In this document: positions 52,863-64,000 of the stretch, piece by piece
How the letters are laid out: every line of letters starts with the position of its first letter
Position numbering within the stretch: position 1 is the stretch's first letter
Origin: Spinacia oleracea
Lineage: Eukaryota; Streptophyta; Magnoliopsida; Caryophyllales; Amaranthaceae
Direction: 5' to 3'
Length of the DNA stretch: 64,000 bases
Assembly: GCF_020520425.1 (NCBI RefSeq)
Contig: NC_079492.1
Location: 141,736,361 to 141,800,360, forward strand
Notes under the pieces: generated by a model
Told to the model about the DNA's origin: nothing
The model's input: only the letters and a program-made list of their open reading frames with translations
The model's database searches: none
Program-made: the position numbers and the translations under genes

Positions 52863-53969
52863 CTAAAGCACGGTCCCAGCCGAAAGACACCTACCCCTGT
52901 CAAAAATCCTGCTGAGACCGGCAACAGCAAGAATGTCCTCCCGCAAGATATAGTTGAGGTTCGGGAGCCAGTTGGACGTCAATTTGTAGTTGTCCTCCCG
53001 AGCCAAAAACCACTGGAGGAGATCCACGTAGTGGTGATGGTTCCGATCCGGAGCAGCCACGCTTCGCATATCAGGATCAGGAGTCACAAACCACTTCGGA
53101 GGGCGGTAAAAATGTGGATGCTTCGGATCTGTCGGCACACGAACGAACAACCACTCCGTCTTCCAATTATGATCAGAGCTGAGGTAAGGGTAGGCCGTAA
53201 TGTAGTTCGGCTCCCCCTTCCTTCGGGATCTTTTGTTGATGATGGTCCACCAACCATACCCATCCCCCTTGGAAGCGTGGTTGAAAGACAGATCGTGCAG
53301 ATCCCGAAACACGGCAACAGAACATGGAAAGTTAATAAAATCGCACACCCATCTAAATCCGATGATGTGCCTCATAGATTTGGGGGTAAGCTGGGCCAAA
53401 CTGATGTTGTACGACACCAGGAGCTCGGAAACGAAGGGATCCAAAGGAAAGCGGAGACCGTTCTCCAAATGATGAGTATACACAGAGATGAACCCCCTCG
53501 GCGGATGAGTCACCCGAGGACGCTCCTGGTCGGGAAGCTCGCACCAGTACCCCAAGGCGTGCTGGATTCCGTATAACTCTTCGGCCCTCCGATGGTAATG
53601 CCCCAGCTTCGCCTCCACCAACCAGTCACCACTGACCGATTTTTCCAAGGGACCATCGATCTTAGTGGTCTCATGCAGAATCGGGGCATACTTGCCCTGC
53701 GGATCAGCTTCAGTCCAATGAACTGGAAACTCAGGGTAAGAGCGGCGCACACCCGAAGAGCCAGCTTTCTTACCAGAAGTTGCGCGTTCAGACACGCTAG
53801 ACCCGCCAACAACATCATCTTTTGAAGCATCCCAACCAGTCGAACGCCTCTCCACTGGCCTCTCCGAAGGCCGACCCCTCGAAGTTTTCGGTAACCTTCC
53901 CGAAGGCACGTTCTCCCTCTCACTAGAGGAGCCAACGACGAACTTGCTCTTGCCCCTATTCTTTGCCAT
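52863..53969 (-). CDS. Antisense ORF segment with a putative gypsy-type transposon domain (PF04195-like)
   Basis: A minus-strand frame of 368 codons from ATG 53969. After a basic, S/R-rich N-terminus, the block R-G-F-I-S-V-Y-T-H-H...L-R-F-P-L-D-P-F-V and L-T-P-K-S-M-R-H-I-I-G-F-R-W-V resembles the plant transposase_28 (putative gypsy-type transposon) domain, a family found in extra ORFs of Tat elements. Biochemical role unknown. A consensus donor (GTAAGT) sits at its end, so the transcript is probably spliced, as is known for such antisense ORFs. Confidence 0.7.
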   Translation of the reverse strand: MAKNRGKSKFVVGSSSERENVPSGRLPKTSRGRPSERPVERRSTGWDASKDDVVGGSSVSERATSGKKAGSSGVRRSYPEFPVHWTEADPQGKYAPILHETTKIDGPLEKSVSGDWLVEAKLGHYHRRAEELYGIQHALGYWCELPDQERPRVTHPPRGFISVYTHHLENGLRFPLDPFVSELLVSYNISLAQLTPKSMRHIIGFRWVCDFINFPCSVAVFRDLHDLSFNHASKGDGYGWWTIINKRSRRKGEPNYITAYPYLSSDHNWKTEWLFVRVPTDPKHPHFYRPPKWFVTPDPDMRSVAAPDRNHHHYVDLLQWFLAREDNYKLTSNWLPNLNYILREDILAVAGLSRIFDRGRCLSAGTVL

Positions 53970-54223
53970 GGCCGCGAATTCTCGGTCTAGGGTTGAGATT
54001 GAGGGGTAGAAGGAAAAACGAAGAAAAAAGGAGAATTCAGAAACAAATTACCTTTTTCCGAAGCGGAATTCGCCGATAAAACGAACAACACAAGTTCCCG
54101 AAGTCTAAAGTTGGCCGAATTTCGTAGATCTGAAGAAACAAATTGCACTGCGATCGCCGAAATTTAGAGAGAGAATGGGTTTGAAAGAAGGAGTAAAAAG
54201 TTCGAAAAGAGCAACGCACCCCG

Positions 54224-54231
54224 TATTTATA
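54224..54231 (-). promoter_or_regulatory. TATA box for the antisense gene of the Tat element
   Basis: On the minus strand TATAAATACGGGG lies about 255 bp upstream of the ATG at 53969, giving the antisense gene its own promoter outside the LTR. Confidence 0.6.
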
Positions 54232-54391
54232 GAAAAGAAAAGGGGCGCATCAACTTCCTCAACCCACGATCGCCACGACACAATACAACTCCCAACACTT
54301 GTCATCAATGCAAATCATCCCTTTTCAAAAAAGAGAGGGAACTTTCGGACTTCTGACAGCTGGAAACCCACCCATTTAATTCTAAATGGAC

Positions 54392-54409
54392 CGGGTCTGG
54401 GGGGCATGT
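54392..54409 (+). other. Purine-rich tract before the 3' LTR
   Basis: GGGTCTGGGGGGCATGT directly precedes the 3' LTR, the position of the polypurine tract that primes plus-strand DNA synthesis. Confidence 0.6.
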
Positions 54410-54834
54410 TGTTTGGGCTCCCAATTGACTCTCAATTGGGCCACTAAGTCCAAAGCCCAATGGCTCTAAACAACAACATCGAACCTACCAGTGGCTATTC
54501 AGCCATCCATTAAGGCCCAAGGCCCAATAGCAATAAATGACCTATGGGCATTTATTATGCAAACACTATAAATAGGCCGCCAAGGCTCACACCTCAAGGT
54601 ACGTCCAATTTATCGCCTTAAGACTACTCTTCTAGAGAACCTCTCTCTAGAATCCGAGCATCGTTCTTACTTAGGCATCGGAGGGGCTTTCCTCGGAAAC
54701 ACCCCCGAGGCTAGTGACTTTGCTCTTGTGCAGGTGAATTCGGACTCTACTCATTCAAACAAGCAAGATCTTCAACACATACAAAAGGGCCTTCATTCGA
54801 AGCCCATTGTTTCCATCTTTACAACACCGGAACA
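54410..54834 (+). repeat. 3' LTR
   Basis: 425 bp, the same as the 5' LTR wherever compared by eye. The corresponding TATAAATAG is at 54567-54575. Confidence 0.95.
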
Positions 54835-54839
54835 ACTTT

Positions 54840-55601
54840 TAAAGCATTTTAAGCTAATTTTGCACTCTACTTAGAGATTTTGTGAATTATAGACATATAT
54901 GAGCCACTTTTTTGTTGCTTCATGAGAAAGTTATTGTACGCAATTCTGGTTACATACATATACATAATCAAAATATCAAACTTTATATCATATCTATGAG
55001 AATTGATTAGTTATTTATCATTAACTTAAATTAAAGGTAGTCTCCATCTCTTAAGCAACCTAGATTTTCTTAGCAAATAAACTTGTACAAGAGATCTTTG
55101 ATGATGTCCCAGTCCCACTCACAAAAAAGTACCCTTTAATTTAATCAAACAAATTATATATTAGGTACAAAAATCACAATCTTAAATTCTTAATTATTAA
55201 TTAATCAGATTTTGGAATGTGGTTCATCTATCAATAGATGTATATATGTAGGTATATAATATGTAATCACTAGCTAGTAATTATGTAATACTCCTACTAC
55301 AACAGTATACTTAATTTATGACTTAATTTAATTAATATGGTCCACCTATATAATTATTTGTTCATTGACTTAAATAAACAATGGAGTAATTTCTTAACCA
55401 ATCTTTCTAAAAGAGTAGCTCCTTTTTATGTATTTAACTGTGCTTTCACATGCTGCTATATGAGTATCATTTTTATGTATCAACCAACAATGCTTCTTAA
55501 AACCATCTTTTCAATCCCCTTGATTTGTAATACGGAGTATATATTTGCTCAAAACGTGATAACATCGAATAAAAATTCTTATGTATTGTAGGACTCCGTA
55601 C
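54840..55601. other. AT-rich spacer, no gene
   Basis: Nothing recognised. The frame at 55337-55591 is short and hydrophobic without family resemblance. Confidence 0.5.
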
Positions 55602-55604
55602 TTA

Positions 55605-55864
55605 CACTACAAAAATTTGTATCTTTTATGACAACCTAATAACGACGGGTAAAAATCCTGTCGCAAAAAGGATTTTGCGACGGGATAACGACCCAACAAA
55701 GACGGGAACAACCGTCGCAAATGTCTTTTACGACGGGTTAACGGCGGGATTTTTCATTAACGACGGCCCCCTTTTATGACAAGTTCGCGGCGAAAAATCC
55801 CGTCGTTAATCAACAATTATTGACCTTTAGCGACGGGAAATTAATAGTACAATTTCTTGTAGTG
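55605..55864. mobile_element. CACTA-type (En/Spm) MITE
   Basis: Begins CACTACAAAAATTTGT and ends TACAATTTCTTGTAGTG, with a 3-bp TTA duplication (55602-55604, 55865-55867). The interior is a cluster of CGACGGG/CCCGTCG words in both orientations, typical subterminal repeats of this superfamily. It is 260 bp long and non-coding. Confidence 0.9.
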
Positions 55865-55981
55865 TTACTAATGTTGCGTGCTTTTTTTATGACACGATTT
55901 GATTTTTGACATTAATCATATAATTTACTTTGACTATCAAATTGTAATTTATACTTAATTATGTAAAAATATAGTCATATG

Positions 55982-56138
55982 TAGGGGTGTTCGTCGGTCC
56001 AAACCCGGATTGGATCGGATCGAATCAAAGACTAAAGTTTTGATAATTAAAGACCGGAAGACCAGACTGGTTATGCTTGGACCAGACCGGAAAAATCGGT
56101 CCAAAATCCAAACCGGACCGGTTTGGACCAGTTGTAGA

Positions 56139-56191
<53 letters not shown>

Positions 56192-57085
56192 TTCACTAAT
56201 TAGTGAATATATATATTATGATATAATTAGTGAATATATATATTCTTCTATAAATTACGGTAAAAAGAAAAAATATGCGAAGTATATAATAACCCCTGAG
56301 TAATTGTTTAAGGCCTTTTTTGAAAACTAAAAAAAAAATCTCACAATATAGTACTAGGAATATTTACAACATATTAAAGGGGAAAATTTACAAATTATTA
56401 CCTAGGTCTTTAGTGACTTTGTAAATTAGTACCTAACTTGTTAAAAGTAGTCAATACTACTTAGGTGTTTAGTTATTGTTGTCAATTACTTACTTAGCTC
56501 ATATTTCTTCCAATTAGTCATTCACTATTCATATCATAATCATTCGTTAATCATACTTTAATTATTTTAATTAATTAATGATTTTTTTTAAAAAAAAATC
56601 ATTAATTAATTTTTTTAAAATTTGTTTTTCCATAAATATTTCATAATCAACCGTTAATTTAATACTTTAATTTATATTTTTTTTTTTAATTATTAATTAA
56701 TTAACATAGTTAAAGTATGATTAACGGTTGATTATGATATAATTAGTGAATAATTGGCTGGAATATGGGCTAAGGTAGTAATTGACAACAATAACTAAAC
56801 ACTTAGGTAGTAATTGACAACTTTTAACATGTTAGGTATAATTTGTAAAGTCACTAAAGATCTAGGTAGTAATTTGCAAATTTTCATACTAAAAGAAAAA
56901 ATTAACTTATAAGTAGTTTATATTGTATTATTTGAAGGGGAAACCGTGTCGAAATCCGGTTTTAAAGGATTTTGGACCGGACCAATGTTTCTTGACACGA
57001 AGACCGGACCATTGTCTTCGGTCCAGTCCGGTCCGAGGTTAGTCCGATCCATTTTTTAGGTCCGACCAGTTTTTGCACACTCCTA
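55982..57085. mobile_element. hAT-type element with nested insertions
   Basis: Ends TAGGGGTGTTCGTCGGTCC and, on the other strand, TAGGAGTGTGCAAAAACTGG. The 8-bp flanks GTCATATG and GTCATGTG differ at one base. GGTCC/GGACC and CCGGACC words fill both ends. A (TA)n tract at about 56140-56190 and a second MITE at 56380-56885 lie inside. It is non-coding. Confidence 0.65.
56380..56885. mobile_element. Long-TIR MITE (Mutator-like) nested in the hAT-type element
   Basis: The left start GAAAATTTACAAATTATTAC (56382) and right end inverted GAAAATTTGCAAATTACTAC continue as inverted repeats for roughly 200 bp each (CCTAGGTCTTTAGTGACTTT and so on). The flanks ATATTAAAG / ATACTAAAA match at 7 of 9 bases, so the element is older than its neighbours. 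Confidence 0.6.
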
Positions 57086-57093
57086 GTCATGTG

Positions 57094-59376
57094 GGGTCTT
57101 GTTATAATCGTCTCATTGTATTGATTTATTATATCAACTTTTTACCCGTTAATATTTAAAGATATTAATGATTGAAAAATTACATTACCAAACGTGATAA
57201 AAAAAATTGTGTCATCTAAAAAAAACGGAGGAAATATACAATACTCATTTAGACTATAAACACCCGTGCACGATATTTAAATATGCACCAAATCAATAAT
57301 ATCGGTGTGTACATAAGGGAGAAAAAAAGGTGTTCACATTGTGTACGAAAGTTTACCTATGTTTAATATACTCCGTAGTTCAATATTTCATTCTACATAC
57401 AATTAGCTAAAATTAACCTTTTTTTTTTCATTACAGAAAAGCAAATTAAAGAAAATAAGATTTTCTTTTGAAATAACAAAATAAGTGAGAACCAATTTAT
57501 GAAATACAAAGCAACTATCAATTGTTGGGAGTCCACAATGATTCCATCATATGGAAGGTAACCCGTAACATGCAATAATCAAGTAGTTTTGACAAACACA
57601 ATTTATCCAAATTAATTTACAAACTTCGTTTGATGGTTTTTGGCTAACACGTGGAACTATTTTTATATTATTATCATCAATATTTTTCAAATACTCACGT
57701 GATTCTACACAGGATTGCACGTGAGGAAGTTTTCATAACATTTTTTTATTAGATAGCCCTACTGAACTAGCACCTAGTACAGCTGCACAGATTAACCAGC
57801 CCAACTATATAGTTATTCGTTTGAGCCACTCCCAAACATTTTGTAGTTGATGGAGCTCGATTCTGTGACAAGTCACAAGGTGAGGTGAGTTTTGCAGTTG
57901 ATGGAGCTCGATTCTATGAACTTATGATGGAAGTTGTTAAACATATGAACTTGTTAGGTTGTCCATTCTGTGATGTCAATTTAACTTGTTAGTTTTCCTC
58001 TTTTAATTGTCTTATAGAACAAATTTCATTTTATTAGAAGTATAAATTGTGCACATATGAAAAGAGATAGAAAGAGCAAGTGGAAAAACATTGTCCGTAC
58101 TTCACTTTGTATACCAGAAGAGATATATGATAAAATTAAAGTGACATCACAAATGGACATGCAGTGTAATAAAAAATGGGACGGAGGACGTACAAAGTAT
58201 ATTGACCCTTTTTAAATGCCCTATCAAATAAACTTCATTTTTATTAATACTAGTGTTAGCGCACATGATGTGTGCAGTATCATATTATATGAATGTTTTA
58301 ATTTTGTAAAACAAAGGTGATACAAAGTATGCAGTGCTGAAGAGTTTCAACTTGTATATTTTTGTTTTGCAATCTTTTTAAGGTGAATTGTTTTTTTTTT
58401 TCCTTTCAAAAAATTTAACACATTAGTAACGCTAAAATAATATTTTGAACGAGAACACCAAAAAATCAAAAGCCATATACGTTCCCTTATATATTTCGTT
58501 ATAAATCATACAAGGATTCGTAAAGTGGACTCACGAGCTAGCAAATAAATCAAGAGATCGAAATAGAACACAAATGGAAAAACATACTCCGTACTAATTA
58601 AGGTATAGGGAAATTTAAAAGAAACATCCAAAAATAACATAACATATGGGCAATAAACAAGGGACATAGAGAATATTTGTTAAGTAGATTTGTAGTTGGA
58701 ACATGATTTTCACAAACAGTAAAACACATCATTACTACCGTCTTGTCCACTTATTTCCCCATCTATTCTAAGTATAATTAGGTATTATTATTATTATTAT
58801 CATCATCATAAGATAAACTATAGCTTTTTAATTTAATTTCCATAATCATCTTCCTTTTGTCTATACATGATTGTATATAGAATGTAGATGTACCGCACAA
58901 TAATTTTGGAAATTATAACATCATTCTTTAAAATAAGAATTGTGTTAGTATTTGGTGCAATATATGATAGAGTAGATCATGTGTAGGACCAAAGTAATTT
59001 GATTTATTTAATCAACGCTAATGGTATAGGTATAAAGTTTAGTTGTTAGTGTTACTTTTTGCCTTGGAATTGTAGCGTTAGGTAGTTGTCGAGTATGTCG
59101 ACTAATCCATTTTTGAAATATATGTTTTTTGATTTTCAAATATCACTGTTTATTGATTCACGCAATGTACCCCTTCTATTTCTTTATACTTTTCTAATTT
59201 CAAAAATATGAAAATCAGAAAAGTAAAATCAGTTTGTTTTTTTTTTTTTTAAATCAACGGGATTATTTCCAATTTATGATTCAGTTTAAATCGTATGACT
59301 TTAAAGTTCATAAACCCAAAATCTGAAAACTTACATTGATACTCAACGAGTCCTTAAAGTTAGCAAAATATGCTTT
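57094..59376. other. AT-rich spacer with old MITE remnants
   Basis: No gene. Stowaway-like terminal words occur near 57200-57240 and 58180-58200 without clean partners. A Helitron-type terminus on the minus strand starts at 58250 (ACTAG followed by a GCACATGATGTGTGC hairpin). Confidence 0.45.
58250..58275 (-). mobile_element. Helitron-type 3' terminus, minus strand
   Basis: On the minus strand a CACAT-C-ATGTG hairpin, then GCGCTAACA and CTAG, then T. The body would lie to the right; the far end is not found. Confidence 0.4.
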
Positions 59377-59622
59377 ATTCACCCGGGTGCACAATGCTCA
59401 CTGTGCACCCTATTTTTAAATGAACATATAGTTCAAATACAAAGAACATATTGCTCATACCCAATGAACATATAGCCAATGAACATATAGTTCAAATCCA
59501 TAGAACATATAGTTTAAATATTTCACTAGTACATGTACATTGAAATATTCCCCGTGTTCATTAGATATTCAATAAATGTTTAACATGGTGCACAATGAGC
59601 ATTATGCACCCGGGTGTATAAT
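59377..59622. mobile_element. MITE with ATTCACCCGGGTGCACAAT ends
   Basis: The left end runs from 59377 (CACCCGGGTGCACAATGCTC). The right end inverted reads CACCCGGGTGCATAATGCTC. Inverted similarity covers about 35 bp. GAACATATAGTTCAAAT-like units recur three times inside. The target duplication is unclear, so the superfamily is not assigned. Confidence 0.6.
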
Positions 59623-61394
59623 CCAAATTGCGTAAAGTTAGAGGCTTCCTGCGAATTTGCGATTCCTCTTAATTATAATGATTTCACTTCTACATTTGTT
59701 AGTGCATAACTTCAACCATTACTATATTTAGCTATCAATATATTAAAACTGAAAAAAAAAAAAAAAAATCATACTCGAGTATAAATTGACACAAATCTAA
59801 TAAAATTTTATATCACTGTTTTTTTTTCATTACTCACAACTCACAAGTCATCAAAACAACATACGGATTATTAGAGTATGCGAAATTGTGAAGAGTGCAA
59901 AGTCAAAGGTTTATTGGGAGTGCCAAGAGTTTTTTATGTGCTCAAAGAAATGCCCTTGAGAAATGGGGCACTAGGGCACCGATGTATATTGGGCTGAATT
60001 TGGTGTTTTAGTTTAAGAAATAGTGCTGGGTTGTCATTAGAATATTGGACCGTACAACTAAATATGTGAAATTATTCTATTTGGGCTGCACCATATTCCC
60101 AAAATAATAGGCCTACTTCCATATTCGGACCATAACCTTTCCCGCATTCTAAAGTTGGCTTGGGCCAAAAGTAATTGACAATTAATTAAACAATAAACAA
60201 CTCATTTTTACACCTTAACTTACTAATCTAGATCATATTTTAGAGTAATTTTGGTGAGTAATAAAATTTGGAATATTAAATCAAACATATGAGTATCATA
60301 TTTTCATATGCAAAAGACTAATATGTATTAATGGTTAAAATGGTACATTGACAAGTATGCAAGTTAAACTGATACATCTATTTCAAAACTTATACAATGG
60401 AAGTAAAAAAGATAATTAAGAACGTAAATAAAGAGCGCATGGATTTAAGGTGGTTCATCAACAATGTGTTAGCTAGGTCCACATATATAAGAGAGGGAAG
60501 TTTTATAGATATTGAGGAGTACAAAATACAGAATACAATTATGTTATGACCTAAAAGATTAATATATTATGCTCTAGACAAATGCGGAAAATTAAATCCC
60601 CTAGAAAATAAGCTGAAACAGATAACAGATATGAAGTACCGTGTTGGATTGTTCGAAGGGGACTTGATTGATTCAACGCATATTTAACGGAAACAAAGGG
60701 AGTAACACGTTTCATAAGTAAAACATGTGATTGGTTAGTGGTTACTGATCTCCCTTTTTATCGTTTGCATACTTAAAAATTTGCCTCTTGGCCTTTTGGG
60801 TACTTGGGCCTTTGTCCACTTAACCCAGCTTAGCACTTCGGTATCAAACTTATCAAATTGATGGACTTTGGGTTTGTATTCAGTTGTGTGTTAAATTATA
60901 GTTTAAGTGGTTTTTGTAACTAACAAATCATGATAATTCATCGAATTTGGCTACTGTTTCATGGAATCTCCAAATATTCAACTTATCATGAGGAGGAACG
61001 TCTTCTTTTACTTGATCATGCATGCAAAATTAACAGAACCTACTTTAAATGATTATCACTATTGCTTACTTTGTATTGGTGTTTTTACTTTGAGATCATG
61101 TAGGATGATGCTAAGACCATTTAGTTAATATAATTATGTTGGAATTTTCTTTTATTTTTGGCAACTTTTGTACAAACAAGAAGACATATTAAAGTTTTTG
61201 TAATGCTGATGTGGTTAATGGTGAGTTAAGGTTGTTCGCCTCATACTGTTGGTTTGAGTTTCTAAAGAGTGAAAGTGAAACATTAGTACCCAAAAATTAA
61301 GAAAACTGAAACATTAGTATGTACTTTACGTTTCAAAATCAACATGCATGTTTTAAAGTATGGGTACATTACTCGTACATATATTGGTAGTATA
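59623..61394. other. AT-rich spacer, no gene
   Basis: No RNA gene, coding region or bounded repeat recognised. Confidence 0.5.
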
Positions 61395-61640
61395 TGCTTC
61401 ATCCATTCTCGGATATTAGTCATATTTGAAATCTTGTCACTATTCACAATTGAATGAAATGTTCTATTTTTTTCAATACTTACTTCAAACATATTTATGT
61501 GAGATATTGTTTTATTCATCTCAACATTATCAAAAAATTTATATTTTGTTAACATGTGTATTTGGAGATAGTGACGTTAAAAATTGAGTTGAAACAAGTG
61601 AAAAAGTCAAAGTACGACTAATTTCTAAGAACGGAGGTAG
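61395..61640. mobile_element. Stowaway-like MITE
   Basis: TA flanks both sides (61393-61394, 61641-61642). The left end is GCTTCATCCATTCTCGG and the right end inverted CTACCTCCGTTCTTAG; both continue with ATTAGTC. It is 246 bp long and non-coding. Confidence 0.55.
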
Positions 61641-61726
61641 TAACTAAAAGAAAATTTTGTCTTTCTTATTGTGTATACCCACTCGCGCCGTAAGCCGCAG
61701 TTTGCCACTTTTTATCATTTGTCAAC

Positions 61727-64000
61727 TGTAACACCCCGACTTCTAAACACCATTAATTAGGTTAATTATCTTTAATTAGCAGCGGAAACCCTAATTTAGT
61801 CGGAGCGTCACTTGCCGTATCTCCCTCGTGGGAAATACAAGGCGACATAACCTTTTTACATTTACTGACTACTGTTGAGTAACAGTAATTATGCTTCACT
61901 TCGATTAATTCTTTAAAAATTACATTGAAATCTTAATAAATATTTCTAACATGTTTAATCATTAATTTGAAAATCTAACTCAAATCGTGAAATCAAACTT
62001 AGAGTTTAATTAATACATCCCTTTATTACTAATGACATAGCTATCTTTATTAAACATCGATCGTGACTTTGATGGTTGCATCCTCACTCTAAGGCATCCC
62101 ATGATCTTCTTCGTACCTAAAACAAAAGCAACATCGTGAGCCGAGGCCCAGTAACATACTACCCTAACAGCGTAAACTCATTTCAATTCATTTTATTTAC
62201 TTTGCAATCAGGGAGAATAGAACATAGTAAAACATTTTCATAAATGCAATGAAACATTATTTATAACTTGAAACTTTGATAGTTCCCATTATCTTTCATA
62301 AAACCTTCATTTTACTTGGTAACTGACAAGTTAGCCTTGCGGGACGTCTCCCACCTTGCGATAGTCCTCAAGGAGCACTCTCCCTTGTTGGACATACGCC
62401 CGTACCTAATTAGTTTCTCTTTTAGCTTGCGGTAACCCTCAAGGAGCACTCTCCCTTGTTGGGTGTCCCGCGGTACGGCGGTACGTGCACGACCTAGAAA
62501 TAGTAACCCCACTAACTGCCAGAACCGATTACACTTTTATTTATCATGTTTCGTATCTTATTCGTAACTCATCATTCTTATGAAATCATTCATGAGCACA
62601 TTTGAATATCATTATGCATAAAACACACTTTATAAACACAATTCATATCCCACAATCCATCAAAACATATCATTATAAACATATTTCATACATTCATAAA
62701 ACACAGTTCATAAGGGGATTGTGGGTGTTAGCAATAGATGTTACCTCAACCGTAGTTTATACGTCCCGTTCGATGGACCGTTCTTCTTGAACTCTGAGTC
62801 CAATTTCTTTCAAAATATTAAATAATAGAATTAGTTATTAATATGGTAATAATTTAACTTAGAAATTTCGAATTATTATAAATAACGAATATATAAATTC
62901 ATAGTTTTAATGAAAATATAATTAAACACCAATTTTAGTGATAAATATAATTTCATAAATGAATGGATATATCATGAAACGATATTTCAATCAAAACATA
63001 AATTTATATTTTATAAATCGACTTACATGAAAATATTTAAATTCCATTTTTTGTTAATACTAGCTAGTAACTTAATTTTAGTAAAATCGGTAATTTAAAT
63101 ATGTTTTCCTACCTGAAAAATAATGAGTAATTTATTAGTAATTTATTATATAAACATATATTGAAACATTTTATCAAATTTACTTAGATAAAAAAAAACA
63201 TGAAGGATAAGTTTATAAATCTGAAAATAGTAATAGAGAATGAGCTTACCAAAACCCATTAGAATTTGGGCCCATCCCCTTTTATTTTGGGTTAAAGGGA
63301 ACAATTCACAAGTCAGAAAATTGGTTTCCTGACTTTGTGAATGTCGAGCAGAGGGGAGGAGCAAGCAACAGGCACGAAAGAGAGGAAGGGAAGAGAAGGT
63401 GGCGGCTGAAGCCTGGGCGGTACGGCGGCGCTAAAGCGCTCCGGCGATGGTGGTTGAGGGCAGTGCGACGGTGAGAGAAAGGAAGGGGGAGCACGAGCAG
63501 GGAGGGACAGGGGAGAGAAACAGGGGAATTGGTGGTGGTGACTTGGGGCGGTTCTAGGCGGTCGACGCGGTGGCTGGTGGTTCGTGGGGTTGGTGATTGG
63601 TGACTGACGGAGTGGTGGTGTTGCTTTGGTGGTGCAACGAAGAGGAGAGGGAAGGGAGGCAGGGGAGTATATCGAAGGAGGAGGGAGAGCGAAGGGAGGT
63701 ATGGTGAGGGTAGGTGGTGGTTCTGGTTAGCTGCGATGGTAAAGGATGGTGGGTGGTGGAGGAGGCGTTGATTGGTGGTGGTTTCAGTGGCAACAGCCAC
63801 TGAGGGTGGTGGTGGTTCGCACGGAGCAGGAGAAAAAGGGGGGTAAAAATTGGTTTGAATTTCTCTGATTTTTGATGTTGAAAATTCAATTGGAATTAGG
63901 ATTGATTTGTATAGTCAAGTAGAGTGAAAGGGAAGCTGAAATCCTTGGGGAACAAGGAAATGAATCAAGACAGAATTGAGGGAAGGAGAGGAAGGAAGGA
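61727..64000 (+). mobile_element. Probable long LTR of a Ty3/gypsy element, cut by the window end
   Basis: TGTAACACCCCGACTTCTAA at 61727 is a start typical of long LTRs of plant chromovirus-like Ty3/gypsy elements, and the following GCAGCGGAAACCC and GTGAGCCGAGGCCCAGTA words also recur in such LTRs. No end or coding domain is seen before base 64000, so it may be a solo LTR or the start of an element lying to the right. The G-rich part 63340-63830 gives low-complexity open frames on the minus strand. Age cannot be judged from one LTR. Confidence 0.45.
62332..62475 (+). repeat. Imperfect direct duplication inside the probable LTR
   Basis: A segment with CTTGCG[A/G]TA, then CCTCAAGGAGCACTCTCCC and TTGTTGG, is present twice (about 62354 and 62428), 74-75 bp apart. 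Confidence 0.75.

Larger units (their letters stand above)
43225..54834 (+). mobile_element. Ty3/gypsy LTR retrotransposon, Tat lineage, whole-looking
   Basis: A 5-bp duplication ACTTT (43220-43224, 54835-54839) flanks two 425-bp LTRs that start TG and end CA and look identical by eye, so the insertion is very recent. In order it holds the 5' LTR, a primer-binding site, gag, pol (protease, RT, RNase H, a second archaeal-type RNase H, integrase), a tandem-repeat region, a gene region on the opposite strand, a G-rich tract and the 3' LTR. The second RNase H and the antisense ORF region downstream of integrase place it in the Tat lineage. It is 11.6 kb long and looks essentially complete. Confidence 0.93.

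Noticed and set aside
56138-56190. Long TA dinucleotide run
   Set aside because: A plain microsatellite; no evidence of a special origin or matrix function.
59440-59510. Repeated GAACATATAG units as a CRISPR-like or iteron array
   Set aside because: Irregular spacing, inside a MITE in a plant genome; explained by internal repeats of the element.
63306-63889. Minus-strand frames of 111-164 codons, P/H/S-rich
   Set aside because: Low-complexity translation of a G-rich tract within the probable LTR; no domain and two overlapping frames of equal quality.

Overview
The window is nuclear DNA of a flowering plant. It is AT-rich, has long intergenic stretches and spliced genes, and is packed with plant-type repeats: Stowaway, Tourist, Mutator, hAT and CACTA MITEs, Helitrons, tRNA-derived SINEs, a LINE relic and a Tat-lineage Ty3/gypsy element. 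Frequent short ACTCCGTA/TACGGAGTA pieces recall Caryophyllales (spinach/beet-type) genomes, but that assignment is an inference. No organellar, bacterial, rRNA or CRISPR sequence was seen.

Layout. 1-1130: decayed LINE ORF2 on the minus strand. 2803-3363: Mutator MITE. 4041-4113: tRNA-Lys(CUU), with a 1.6-kb simple-repeat-filled TIR element just downstream. 7315-15125: a minus-strand PWWP-domain chromatin protein gene, with one large coding exon (8260-10593), a likely 5' UTR exon near 14.9-15.1 kb and two unrecognised exon-like segments beyond its stop. 15-19 kb: MITEs and SINEs. 19.8-24.1 kb: a plus-strand, single-exon, hAT-transposase-derived BED zinc-finger protein with a 5' uORF and a possible alternative 3' exon. 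25102-25639: Tourist-like MITE. 26198-30932: a hAT-type MITE split by a complete 4.4-kb mariner-like element (MLE). 31-43 kb: a gene-free repeat mosaic of Helitron ends and Mutator, hAT and Stowaway MITEs. 43225-54834: a whole-looking Tat-lineage LTR retrotransposon with LTRs that look identical. 54.8-61.7 kb: more MITEs. 61727 to the end: probable start of another LTR element that runs off the window.

Only three host genes are well supported: the tRNA, the PWWP protein and the hAT-derived zinc-finger protein. No operon-like cooperation is expected. The PWWP protein and the hAT-derived protein are both probably nuclear.

The most interesting object is the MLE. It has TA target duplications, matching TIRs, an uninterrupted DD39D transposase, and a second, convergent, probably spliced gene for an acidic repeat-containing protein, which is not part of the usual plant MLE layout. 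A 303-bp MITE at 18614-18916 matches both MLE ends and looks like its non-autonomous partner. Other points worth a second look are a 48-bp inverted repeat inside the Tat element, the antisense gene of that element with its own TATA box, the PWWP reading frame that resumes in downstream exons, and a possible alternative C-terminus of the hAT-derived gene.
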